Source: Kaistia terrae (GTDB lineage Bacteria > Pseudomonadota > Alphaproteobacteria > Rhizobiales > Kaistiaceae). Taken from it: a DNA stretch of 64,000 nucleotides. The translations under genes were made by a program, and so were the position numbers. The notes beneath the pieces are model-generated. The model was not told the DNA's origin, made no database searches, and worked only from the letters and a program-made list of their open reading frames with translations. Positions 23,033 to 31,439 of the stretch are shown here, in pieces. Each line of letters begins with the position of its first letter. Positions within the stretch are counted from its first letter, which is position 1. The stretch is taken from contig NZ_JAPKNH010000003.1 of the NCBI RefSeq assembly GCF_026344005.1, forward strand, positions 124,001-188,000, in the 5' to 3' direction.

Positions 23033-23860
23033 CTATTCGGCCCCGGCAGGGATTGGCGTCCCTGCGCGGATGGCTGCGCGTAGCGCGGCCTCGGCCTCCG
23101 TCACGACGGGAATGGCTCCGATCAGCTCGCGCGTGTAGGCGCTCTTCGGATCGGAGAAGATGGTTTCGACCGGCCCGGTCTCGACGAGGCGCCCCTTCTG
23201 GAACACGCTCACCCGGTCGGCGATGGCGCGCACGACGGCAAGGTCATGCGTGATGAAGAGGTAGGTCAGGCCGCGCTCCCGGCGCAGGCGCTGCAAAAGC
23301 TCAAGCACCCTCGCCTGCACCAGCACGTCGAGCGCCGAGGTCGGCTCGTCCAGCACCAGCAATTCAGGCTCGCAAGCAAGCGCCCGGGCAATCGCGATGC
23401 GCTGGCGCTGGCCGCCGGAAAGGCCGCGCGGCGAACGCTTGGCGTGTTCCGGCTCCAGCCCGACTTCCTGCAGCAGCGCGGCGACGCGGCTGTTGCGCTC
23501 GGAGCCCTTGCCTAGCCCATGCACGTCGAGCGGCAGGCGAATGCTGGCGCCGACGCTGCGACGCGGATTGAGCGCCGAGAGCGGGTTCTGCTGCACCAAT
23601 TGGATCGCCCGCTTCTGGTCGCGCGTCCGGCTGCGTCCGAGCGTTGCGCCATTGAAGCGGATCGCGCCCGACGTCGCGCCGAGCAGCCCCAGCACGAGAT
23701 TGGCAATCGTCGTCTTGCCGGAACCGGACTCGCCGACGATGGCGTGGCACTCGCCGCGCTCGAACGAAAGCGAGACATCGTCCAGCGCGGTGACGCTATG
23801 GCCATCCGCGGCAAAAACCTTGCCGAGGCGGTCGAGTTCGAGGATCGGGGCGCTGGTCAT
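23033..23860 (-). CDS. Dipeptide/oligopeptide-type ABC transporter ATPase, DppF-like
   Basis: The 275-aa ABC ATPase has Walker A GESGSGKTT (Lys49), Q-loop VQQNPLSALNPR, signature LSGGQRQR, Walker B LLVLDEPTSALD and switch His in FITHDLAVV. The PLSALNPR element and the C-terminal extension (DPKSAYTRELIGAIP) are typical of the OppF/DppF half. It pairs with the DppD-like ATPase, whose stop overlaps this start by ATGA. The substrate is given by the binding protein at 26908-28506. The gene context with HyuAB suggests the transporter brings in a cyclic amide or peptide-like compound. Confidence 0.93.
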   Translation of the reverse strand: MTSAPILELDRLGKVFAADGHSVTALDDVSLSFERGECHAIVGESGSGKTTIANLVLGLLGATSGAIRFNGATLGRSRTRDQKRAIQLVQQNPLSALNPRRSVGASIRLPLDVHGLGKGSERNSRVAALLQEVGLEPEHAKRSPRGLSGGQRQRIAIARALACEPELLVLDEPTSALDVLVQARVLELLQRLRRERGLTYLFITHDLAVVRAIADRVSVFQKGRLVETGPVETIFSDPKSAYTRELIGAIPVVTEAEAALRAAIRAGTPIPAGAE

Positions 23861-24759
23861 GACAAGGCCTCCGCCGGCTCGCCGCAGCCTTCATGCGTGA
23901 TCAGCGGGTTCTCGAATTCGGGGCTGCGCTCCGGCAGGTCCGGCAGGCCGCCGCCCGAGATCTTCGGGATCGCGGCGAGCAGCGCCCGCGTATAGGGGTG
24001 GCGCGGATCGTTGAAGAGTTGTGCCGTCGTGCCATGCTCGACGATGCGACCCCGATAGATGACATAGACCCGGTCGGCGAATTCACGCACGACGCCGAGA
24101 TTGTGCGAGATCAGCAGCACGGACGTGCCGGTCTTCTCGGTCAGTTCGTGCATCAGATTCAGCGTCTGCGCCTGCACCGTGACGTCGAGCGCCGTGCCGG
24201 GCTCGTCTGCGATGAGAAGCTGCGGCCGGTTGGCCAGCGACATCGCGATCATGACACGCTGGTTCATGCCGCCGGAAAGCTGGAAGGCGTAGGAATCAAG
24301 CGCCCGCTTCGGATCGGGGATCGAAACCTCGGCAAGCGCCGCCTCGGCCCGGCGGTCGGCCTCGTCCTTCGAGATCGAGCGATCACCCGAACGCAGCACG
24401 TCGCGAAACTGGCCACGGATCTTGAAGGTCGGATTCAACGCCGACGTTGGATCCTGGAAGATCATGGCGACGCGGTTGCCCCGCCGCCTGGCGATTTCCG
24501 GACCGCCCTTGGCGGCGTCGATGCCATCGAACCAGATCGAGCCGGAGACGTGCGTCCGCTTCGAATCCTGCAAAAGCCCCATGGCGAGGCGCGCCGTCAC
24601 CGACTTGCCGGAACCGGATTCGCCGACAAGCGCGACTTTCTCACCCGGCTGGATGTGCAACGAAATGCCGTGCAGCACAGGCGTTTGATGGCGGCGGTCG
24701 CCAAAGGCGAGGCGCAGGTCGCGGATGGTGAGGACCGGCTTCTGGAGAGCGTTGTTCAT
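23857..24759 (-). CDS. Dipeptide/oligopeptide-type ABC transporter ATPase, DppD-like
   Basis: This 300-aa ABC ATPase has Walker A GESGSGKSVT (Lys52), Q-loop FQDPTSALNPTFKI, signature LSGGMNQRV, Walker B LLIADEPGTALD and switch His in LISHNLGVV. The C-terminal oligopeptide-transporter extension HPYTRALLAAIPK is present. Walker B has Gly in place of the usual Thr (EPGTALD), which is tolerated in this family. The ATG at 24759 (MNNALQKP) is one base past the DppC-like stop; the 19 codons before it are rejected because they lie in that gene. It is translationally coupled to the next ATPase. Confidence 0.93.
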   Translation of the reverse strand: MNNALQKPVLTIRDLRLAFGDRRHQTPVLHGISLHIQPGEKVALVGESGSGKSVTARLAMGLLQDSKRTHVSGSIWFDGIDAAKGGPEIARRRGNRVAMIFQDPTSALNPTFKIRGQFRDVLRSGDRSISKDEADRRAEAALAEVSIPDPKRALDSYAFQLSGGMNQRVMIAMSLANRPQLLIADEPGTALDVTVQAQTLNLMHELTEKTGTSVLLISHNLGVVREFADRVYVIYRGRIVEHGTTAQLFNDPRHPYTRALLAAIPKISGGGLPDLPERSPEFENPLITHEGCGEPAEALS

Positions 24760-24760
24760 T

Positions 24761-25633
24761 TCAGCTCTCCGCTTCAAAGGCTTCACGCAGGCCATCGCCG
24801 ACGAGGTTGAAGCCAAGCACGATGAGCAGGATGGCCAGCGCCGGGTAGATCGTCAGCCACCACGCGTCTGGCATGTATTTCGCGCCATCGGCGACCATGG
24901 AGCCGAGATCCGGGGTCGGCGGCTGAACGCCGAGGCCGAGGAAGGAAAGCGACGAGGCCATCAGGATGACGAAGCCGATATCGAGCGTCATCTTGGTCAG
25001 GATCGAAGGCCAGCAATTCGGCAGGATTTCGCGGAACAGGATGTGTGCCGTTGAAGCACCAACCGTCTCGGCGGCGAGCACATAGCCCTCCTGCGCCTCG
25101 GCGCGGGTGACGTTGTAGATCAGCCGCGCATACCACGGCCACCACATGGCGGTGATGGCGAGCATGCCGTTCATCAGCGTCGGCTCGAGGAAGCCCATGA
25201 TCGCCATGGCCAGCACCAGAGGCGGCACGGCGAGGAACACGTCGGTGATCCGCATCAGGACATAGTCGGTCCAGCCACCCTTGTAGCCGGCGACCAGCCC
25301 GACAATGACGCCGATCGGCGTCGCGATGGCGAGCACGACGATCGCCATGATCAGCGACAGCCGGTAGCCGTAGATGATGCGGGTGAACAGGTCGCGGCCG
25401 ATCACATCGGTGCCGAACCAGAAGTCGGCACTCGGCGCCGCGTTCATCGCCGCGAAATCACCCGTGGGGCCGACATGGTCGGGATAGGGCGTGACGAAGG
25501 GCGCGAAGATCGCAAGCGCCACGATCGCGACGACGATGACCAGACCAATGACCGAGAGTGGGTCTGCGGTGTAAGCCGCCCATGCCTTGGAGCGCGTCCG
25601 CGAAGCGAGGACCGGGGAGCCGGGTTCCGACAT
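24761..25633 (-). CDS. Dipeptide/oligopeptide-type ABC transporter permease, DppC-like
   Basis: The 290-aa inner-membrane permease belongs to the BPD_transp_1 family, DppC/OppC branch. An N-terminal cytosolic segment precedes the first helix (VIGLVIVVAIVALAIFAPF). The conserved FGTDVIGRDLFTRIIYG motif follows, and the EAA-type coupling loop is YVLAAETVGASTAHILFRE. About six helices are expected. The stop is one base before the downstream ATPase, and the start lies one base after the DppB-like gene. Confidence 0.93.
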   Translation of the reverse strand: MSEPGSPVLASRTRSKAWAAYTADPLSVIGLVIVVAIVALAIFAPFVTPYPDHVGPTGDFAAMNAAPSADFWFGTDVIGRDLFTRIIYGYRLSLIMAIVVLAIATPIGVIVGLVAGYKGGWTDYVLMRITDVFLAVPPLVLAMAIMGFLEPTLMNGMLAITAMWWPWYARLIYNVTRAEAQEGYVLAAETVGASTAHILFREILPNCWPSILTKMTLDIGFVILMASSLSFLGLGVQPPTPDLGSMVADGAKYMPDAWWLTIYPALAILLIVLGFNLVGDGLREAFEAES

Positions 25634-25634
25634 G

Positions 25635-26663
25635 TTATGCCCTCCCCGCTGCGAGGCGAATGCGCGGGTTGATGACGTTCACCAGGATGTCGACGATGAT
25701 GTTGACGATCAGGAAGGCGGCGGCGATGACCAGAACCGTGCCGACAATGGCATCGAGATCCTTGCGCAGGATCACCTCGACGCCGTAGCGCGACAGGCCG
25801 GGCCAGCCGAACACCTTTTCGACCAGGAAGGCGTTGCCGAGCATCGCCGCGAATTCGAGGCCGAGGATGGTCAGCGTCGGGATCAGCGCCGGACGGAAGG
25901 CATATCGGGTAGCAATCCGCCGCGCCGGAAAGCCATAGGCCCGCGCCATCTCGACATAGGGGCGATCATAGACCTCGTTCATATTCGAGCGAGTCAGTCG
26001 CGCCGTCTGGCCGAGGCCGGACATGGCCAGCGCCAGCGCCGGCAGGATCAGGTGATGCAGCGCGTCGAGGAATCCGGCGCCGTTACCGGCCATGGCCATG
26101 TCGATGAGATAGAAGCCGGTCGGCCCTGGCGGGATCGGCGTTCCCTCCAGCAGCCGTCCTTCGATCGGAAACCAGCCCCAGAAATAGCCGAATACCAGCT
26201 GCAGGATGACGCCCCAGACGAAGGCGGGCGTGCAGACGCCGAGCAGCGAAATCAGCCGGCCGACATGATCCGGGAACCGGCCGCGAAAATGCGCCGACAG
26301 GATGCCGAGCGGCAGGCCGATCAGCACCATCAGGATACCCGACACGAACACCAGCTCCAGCGTCGCCGGCAGGAACTGGGCGATGTCGGTCGTGACGGGG
26401 CGATTGGTGTAGAGCGACTTGCCGAGATCGCCGGTCGCCAGCGACTTGACGAATTCCCAATATTGCACCGGCAGCGAGGCATCGAGGTGCCGCTCCAGCC
26501 GAAGCGCCGCGACCTGTTCGGCCGTGGCGTTGGGGCCGAGCGCGATGCGAGCGGGGTCGCCGGGCATGACGCGGGCAATCGCGAAGATCAGCATCGAGAT
26601 GCCGATCATGACGATCAGGGCGGCGCCGAGTCGGTGCAGAAGGGATCTGAGGATGTTCGACAT
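25635..26663 (-). CDS. Dipeptide/oligopeptide-type ABC transporter permease, DppB-like
   Basis: The 342-aa permease is of the DppB/OppB branch. The first helix is LGAALIVMIGISMLIFAIARV, followed by the family motif PGDPARIALG. A large periplasmic loop comes next, then the EAA loop YVEMARAYGFPARRIATRYA and a final helix in IVGTVLVIAAAFLIVNIIV. The segment VFGWPGLSRYGVEVI is the usual DppB signature. A 245-bp gap holding a palindromic repeat separates it from the binding-protein gene upstream. No clear Shine-Dalgarno stands before the ATG at 26663. Confidence 0.93.
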   Translation of the reverse strand: MSNILRSLLHRLGAALIVMIGISMLIFAIARVMPGDPARIALGPNATAEQVAALRLERHLDASLPVQYWEFVKSLATGDLGKSLYTNRPVTTDIAQFLPATLELVFVSGILMVLIGLPLGILSAHFRGRFPDHVGRLISLLGVCTPAFVWGVILQLVFGYFWGWFPIEGRLLEGTPIPPGPTGFYLIDMAMAGNGAGFLDALHHLILPALALAMSGLGQTARLTRSNMNEVYDRPYVEMARAYGFPARRIATRYAFRPALIPTLTILGLEFAAMLGNAFLVEKVFGWPGLSRYGVEVILRKDLDAIVGTVLVIAAAFLIVNIIVDILVNVINPRIRLAAGRA

Positions 26664-26686
26664 GGTCTACCCGCTCGCTGGGCCTC

Positions 26687-26822
26687 TTCTTCACCTCTCG
26701 CCTCACGGGAGAGGTCGGAGCGCAGCTCCGGGTGAGGGTTTAGGGAACTATCCGGTGAGGCCGTAAGCCCTCACCCGCCGCACTGCGTGCGTCGACCTCT
26801 CCCGTGAGGGAGAGGTGAAGAA
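26687..26822. repeat. Dispersed palindromic repeat, family B, between binding protein and permease genes
   Basis: The 136-bp element has 13-bp perfect terminal inverted repeats (TTCTTCACCTCTC / GAGAGGTGAAGAA). Inner blocks CGGGTGAGGGTT and AGCCCTCACCCG also pair with one another. A minimal version stands at 13755-13787. In this intercistronic position it can shield the binding-protein mRNA from 3' decay or reduce read-through into the permeases. Confidence 0.82.
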
Positions 26823-26907
26823 GCGCGCCAAGCCCTGCCCCAAAGAAAGGGCTCGTGGGCGCGACTGAAGGGAAGCGTCCACGAGCCGATCGGATGAAGG
26901 AGGCGCG

Positions 26908-28506
26908 TTACTGCGCCATCTCCATCTCGCGGAACGAGAAGCTGTAGCCCGACAGCGCATAACGATGCGCGTCGTCCGAGAGCGCCGGCACCGTCACCGT
27001 CTTGCGGGCCGGGAACACGGCGACCTGATCATAGGCGTAAATCGTCGGCGCGAGGTCGCGCAGGCGCTGGCTCAGATCCTCATAGATCTTCTGGCGCTTG
27101 GCCGGATCCACTTCGGCGCGGCCGGCTTCCAGCAGCTTGTCGACCTCGGCGTCCTCCAGATACTCCGGCGACTGCCAGGTCCCCTTGGCGGAGGAATGGT
27201 AGGTGTTGAACAGCAGCGAATCCGGATCGGGCGTCGTCGCGCTGTTGGATATCTGCGAGATATTCGGCGTCGTCTCCGGCTTCGTCACCATGTCGGTGAA
27301 CAGAGCCCAGGGAACCCGCTTCACGGTCGGCTTGAAGCCAAGCTGCGAGAAGTTGGCCTGCATCAGCAGGGCGAAGCGTTCTTCCAGCGGTACTTCGGCA
27401 ATCCAGGAGATTTCCAGCGGCGTGTCGCCCGGCTTGTACTTGCACTGGGCCAGTTCGGCCTTGGCCTTCTCCATGTCCTGCGCATAGTTCGGGACATCGG
27501 TCGAAGAACCGAGCATGCCATGCGGGATCGGGCCATTGGCCGGATTGCCAAGCGAAACATCGCCCGTGACTGCAATCATCTTGGCGGCTGTCGCATAATC
27601 GAAGGCATAGGTCAGGGCGCGACGACAATGGACGTCGTCGAGCGGCGCCTTGGCGGTGTTCAGCTTGATGTAGAATACGTTGGTGCCCGTCTCGGTCAGC
27701 AACTGCATCTTGTCGTCGGCGGCAAGCGCCTTGGCGACTTCCGGCGGCAGCCACTGCGAGCCGATGTCATGCTCGCCCTTCGACAGCAGCGCGCGGACGG
27801 TCGAGGCCTCCAGGCCATAGCGGAAGCGGACCTTGTCGGGCGACTTCGGCGTTGCGCCGAGGAAATAGCCCGGGAACTTGGCCATCACCGTCTCGGACTG
27901 CGGGTTCTGAGACACGACGACATAGGCGCCGGAGCCGGCGTCATTCGCCGACAGCCACGCTTCCGAATAATCGCCAAACGCACCGAACTTGCCCTCGGCC
28001 TGGTGCGACCGGGCGAGCTTGGAATCCACGACCGGCAGGCGGACGAGCGAAGCGAGGAAGGGCGAGAACGGCCCCTTCAGCGTGAACTTGACCGTCTTCG
28101 GATCAACGGCCTCGACCTTGGCAACGCTCTCGGCGAACAGATGCGAGAAGCCCTGCCCCAGCGCGATCATACGGTCATAGGAATAGACGACATCCTCCGC
28201 CGTCAGCGGATTGCCGGAATGGAACTTGACGTCGTCGCGCAACGTGAAGGTGTAGACATTGCCATCAACGGTCCAGCTCGATGCCAGCAACGGCTGCATG
28301 CCGGGCTTGCCGGCGGACGGCGCGACCAGCGTGTCGTAGACGTTGAACATCAGGATCGAGTCGGCGTAATCGGACGCCTTGCCCGGGTCGAGCTCACCGA
28401 CCGGCACCTCGTCGAGGCGCAGCACGGTCTCCGCGAGAGCGGGCGTCGTCATCAGGGCGGTGGTCGAAAGCGCCGCCAGAAGCAGCGCTGCGCGCAAGTT
28501 CGTCAT
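26908..28506 (-). CDS. ABC transporter periplasmic substrate-binding protein, family 5 (DppA/OppA-like)
   Basis: The 532-aa solute-binding protein has a signal peptide (residues 1-25, ending TTPALA-ET). The SBP_bac_5 body shows PLLASSWTVDGNVYTFTLRD, VKFHSGNPLTAEDVVYSYDR and PFSPFLASLVRLPVVD. Later segments include LDDVHCRRALTYAFDY and the C-terminal QRLRDLAPTIYAYDQ. The ATG at 28506 has GAGGTGA about 6 bases upstream, and the GTG at 28524 is less likely. It is the receptor for the DppBCDF-like components downstream. The stop of the XRE-cupin gene is only 4 bases before the start, so the regulator and receptor are co-transcribed. The ligand is unknown. Confidence 0.93.
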   Translation of the reverse strand: MTNLRAALLLAALSTTALMTTPALAETVLRLDEVPVGELDPGKASDYADSILMFNVYDTLVAPSAGKPGMQPLLASSWTVDGNVYTFTLRDDVKFHSGNPLTAEDVVYSYDRMIALGQGFSHLFAESVAKVEAVDPKTVKFTLKGPFSPFLASLVRLPVVDSKLARSHQAEGKFGAFGDYSEAWLSANDAGSGAYVVVSQNPQSETVMAKFPGYFLGATPKSPDKVRFRYGLEASTVRALLSKGEHDIGSQWLPPEVAKALAADDKMQLLTETGTNVFYIKLNTAKAPLDDVHCRRALTYAFDYATAAKMIAVTGDVSLGNPANGPIPHGMLGSSTDVPNYAQDMEKAKAELAQCKYKPGDTPLEISWIAEVPLEERFALLMQANFSQLGFKPTVKRVPWALFTDMVTKPETTPNISQISNSATTPDPDSLLFNTYHSSAKGTWQSPEYLEDAEVDKLLEAGRAEVDPAKRQKIYEDLSQRLRDLAPTIYAYDQVAVFPARKTVTVPALSDDAHRYALSGYSFSFREMEMAQ

Positions 28507-28510
28507 CGTG

Positions 28511-29167
28511 TCACCTCTTTTCACCCTCGGCTGTGTCGGTCACGGCAACCTTGTCATGCGCCTTGCGAAGATCGCCCGCGCCCGCATGAGACGGGCTGCG
28601 ATGGCGAGGCAGATCGCCAAAGAGCTGCTGTGTTCCGACAGTAAGAACTTCGGCGGCATGGTCCGTGGCGTTGTGCACCCGGTGCGGACGATGAGCCGAG
28701 AAATGCAATGTATCGCCGACGTGCAATTCGTAGATCGTCTCGTCGATCACGTAGCGAATAGATCCGCTGAGCACATAAACGATCTCTTCCCCCTCATGCG
28801 ACGAGGTCTCGGAAAGATAGCGCGGCGGCACGTTCATCTTGACGGCGTTGAGCATTTGCCCCGGAAACGTCGTCGACAGCCGCTCGTAGGAAATCCAGGC
28901 GGGATTGATCCCGTACGTCACCCTGCCCTCGCGCCGCGATACGGCGTTGGGAATGTCCGGCTGGTGCAGGAAGGCGCTGACGGGAAGATCGAGAGCCTTG
29001 GCGATCGTGACCATCGAAGACAGCGAGGGAGTTGTGATATCGCGCTCCACCTGGCTGAGGAACCCAATGGAAAGGCCGGTCGCCTCGGACACCCGCTGCA
29101 ACGTCAAGCGGCGCTGCTTGCGCGCGTCCCTGATCTTCGTGCCGACCTTCAAGGGATCGATAGTCAT
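28511..29167 (-). CDS. XRE-family transcriptional regulator with C-terminal cupin
   Basis: The 218-aa regulator has an N-terminal helix-turn-helix (about residues 8-63: VGTKIRDARKQRRLTLQ, SIGFLSQVERDITTPS) and a cupin_2 effector domain (about 105-185: EGEEIVYVLSGSIRYVI, LHVGDTLHFSAHRPHRV). The two-histidine cupin core suggests small-ligand or metal binding. This architecture (as in PuuR or SutR relatives) often controls amino-acid, polyamine or cyclic amide catabolism genes next to it. It is the first gene of the ABC-GAF-HyuAB operon, so it probably autoregulates the operon from the region upstream of 29167. Confidence 0.92.
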   Translation of the reverse strand: MTIDPLKVGTKIRDARKQRRLTLQRVSEATGLSIGFLSQVERDITTPSLSSMVTIAKALDLPVSAFLHQPDIPNAVSRREGRVTYGINPAWISYERLSTTFPGQMLNAVKMNVPPRYLSETSSHEGEEIVYVLSGSIRYVIDETIYELHVGDTLHFSAHRPHRVHNATDHAAEVLTVGTQQLFGDLPRHRSPSHAGAGDLRKAHDKVAVTDTAEGEKR

Positions 29168-29614
29168 TCCGCCCTCTCTCCACCGCTCGCGGCGGCGCTC
29201 CAGTTATTTCACTATGACTAAAATTTCAAGGCAAGAAAATTCGTCGAACCGTTCCGGTAGCCGCCTCGCGTCGTTCGTTGATAGCCCGCCGCAACATGAA
29301 TTTTGTCGTCTTTGGATTCGGCAAGCTCGCATGCGAGGTCCTGCGGACCCTGACTCGCCGGCACGGCCTTACGGCCTCTGGATCGGCATTGTTGGCTGGA
29401 ACCAAAAGCACCATACCGTAACGTCAGGCACCATCAAGAAAGCAACCGGGTGGCATTCGGTCGCTACAGGCCGATTTCAACAGTCCGACGAAAGAATTGC
29501 AATCGCCAACAGCCGTCCGGGCGGCGGTGCGTCCCAGAGGATCTGCGCTTTCGCACGCTCGGTTACCGGAAAGGCGCCGCGGGGCTAACGGAAGGCTAAC
29601 GCGGGAGGCCTGTG
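29168..29614. promoter_or_regulatory. Gap between the XRE regulator and recJ; likely promoter region
   Basis: This 447-bp stretch lies upstream of the XRE-cupin gene and downstream of recJ. The first 60 bases are relatively AT-rich (CACTATGACTAAAATTTC), fitting a promoter for the minus-strand operon. Two related TTAACG/GCTAACG runs occur near 29585-29625 at the recJ end. No coding frame with plausible composition or start was found. Confidence 0.4.
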
Positions 29615-31429
29615 TTAACGCAGTGGCTGGGGCTGCGCGGCATCGAGAATACGGAAGCTCGACTGTCGCCGGCCCTGCCAATGATCGATCGACAACGTGC
29701 CGGCAACATGCAGCGGCCGGCCGCGCGAGCCAAGCAGGAGGCGGCCGAGATCGTTGTCGGCGGCGCGGAAGGCGATCGCCTTCAGGTTCTGGTCGCCGCC
29801 CGAAAGTGTAACCTTCACATGGCCGTTGCCGACCGTATCGGCATAACCGACGATATGCGCCGGCAACGCGAAGACGGGTTCGGCATGGCCGGATCCGAAC
29901 GGCCCGGCCTTCTCCACCATGTCGATGAAGTCGGGACTTGCGGCTCTCGCCGTGAGCGCGCCATCGATCAGAAGTTGGTCTGCCTGGCGGGCGCGACGCG
30001 ACGCCTCGGCAGCGCCGGCCTCCAAAAAGGCGCGGAATTCCGCGAATTTAGCCGGTTCGATGGTGAGGCCGGCCGCCATCGCGTGACCGCCGCCCTTGAC
30101 GAGCAAGCCCTTCTCGACAGCCGCGCGAACCAGCCCGCCGAGATCGACGCCGGCAACGGACCGGCCCGAACCCGTGCCCAACCCGTTCGGCATCAGGGCG
30201 ATGGCAAAGGCCGGCCGGCGGAAGCGTTCCTTTAGCCGCGCGGCGATCAACCCGACGATGCCGGGGTGCCAACGCTCATTCGCCGTGACGATGACGGCAG
30301 GCCCCTCGCCCGATCCGATCTCCGCGTCAGCCTCAGCGACAGCCTCCTCAAGCATCGAGGTTTCAATGGCTTGTCGCTGTTTATTCAAATCGTCCAGTTC
30401 GATCGCGATCCGCTCGGCCTCGGCCGGATCGTCGAGCGACAGAAGCCGAGCCCCCAGAGCCGCATCGCCGATCCGCCCGCCGGCATTGATCCGAGGGCCG
30501 ATCAGGAAGCCGAGATGGTAGGGCGCAACGGGCGCATCGATGCGGGCGGCCTGCGAGAGCGCGGCAAGCCCCGGATTGGCGCGGCGGCGCACCGCCAGAA
30601 GGCCCTTGGTGACAAAGGCGCGGTTCAAGCCGATCAACGGCACGACATCGCAGACCGTGCCGAGCGCGACCAGGTCAAGCCATTGCATCAGATCCGGCTC
30701 GGGTCGCGTCTCGCCATACCAGCCGCGCCTGCGCAGTTCGCGATTGGTGGCAACAACGGCGAGGAACGTCACGCCCACAGCCGCGAGATGGCCGAGACCG
30801 GAGAGATCGTCCTGTCGGTTTGGATTAACCACGGCTAGAGCCGGCGGCAGCTCCGCACCCATCTGGTGGTGGTCGAGCACAACAGCGAGCCGACCCAGAT
30901 CGCGGGCGACGCCCAGCGCCTCATGGCTTGTCGAGCCGCAATCGACCGTGACGATCAGGTCCGCGCCCTCTTCGACGAGGGTGCGGATGGCGTCCGGATT
31001 GGGGCCATAGCCCTCAAAAATGCGATCGGGAATATAGATCCGCGTCTCGACACCTTGATAGCGCAGGAACCGCGCCAACAACGCCGAGGACGTAGCGCCA
31101 TCCACGTCGTAATCGCCGAAGATCGCAACATGTTCGCCGGCGACAACAGCATCGGCAATACGGGCCGCCGCGGCGTCCATGTCGGTCAGGACCGACGGAT
31201 CTGGCATCAGCCGGCGAAGGCTCGGATCGAGGAAATGCGCGGCATCATCGAGGGCAACACCGCGACCGGCCAGAACACGTGCGACCAGTTCCGGGATTTC
31301 ATGGCGCTGCGCCATGGCCGTCGCGACCAAACTCGAGGTTGCGTCGACCCGTTCGGTCCAGCGGCGCCCCGTCACGGACCCCTCCACGCCGAGAAAGGCG
31401 CGCCGTGCGTCGCTGGATGTCATGGACAT
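29615..31429 (-). CDS. recJ: Single-stranded-DNA-specific exonuclease RecJ
   Basis: The 604-aa 5'-3' ssDNA exonuclease acts in RecF-pathway recombination and mismatch and base-excision repair. The DHH phosphoesterase motifs are intact: FGDYDVDG (104-111), VDCGS (162-166) and LDHHQ (185-189). The DHHA1 domain carries GGGHAMAAGL, and an OB-fold follows (FALPAHIVGYADTVGN). It is the last gene of alaC-hom-glpX-recJ, ten bases after glpX. The start could be the ATG at 31429 or the one two codons later. Confidence 0.97.
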   Translation of the reverse strand: MSMTSSDARRAFLGVEGSVTGRRWTERVDATSSLVATAMAQRHEIPELVARVLAGRGVALDDAAHFLDPSLRRLMPDPSVLTDMDAAAARIADAVVAGEHVAIFGDYDVDGATSSALLARFLRYQGVETRIYIPDRIFEGYGPNPDAIRTLVEEGADLIVTVDCGSTSHEALGVARDLGRLAVVLDHHQMGAELPPALAVVNPNRQDDLSGLGHLAAVGVTFLAVVATNRELRRRGWYGETRPEPDLMQWLDLVALGTVCDVVPLIGLNRAFVTKGLLAVRRRANPGLAALSQAARIDAPVAPYHLGFLIGPRINAGGRIGDAALGARLLSLDDPAEAERIAIELDDLNKQRQAIETSMLEEAVAEADAEIGSGEGPAVIVTANERWHPGIVGLIAARLKERFRRPAFAIALMPNGLGTGSGRSVAGVDLGGLVRAAVEKGLLVKGGGHAMAAGLTIEPAKFAEFRAFLEAGAAEASRRARQADQLLIDGALTARAASPDFIDMVEKAGPFGSGHAEPVFALPAHIVGYADTVGNGHVKVTLSGGDQNLKAIAFRAADNDLGRLLLGSRGRPLHVAGTLSIDHWQGRRQSSFRILDAAQPQPLR

Positions 31430-31439
31430 GGAAACCGGA

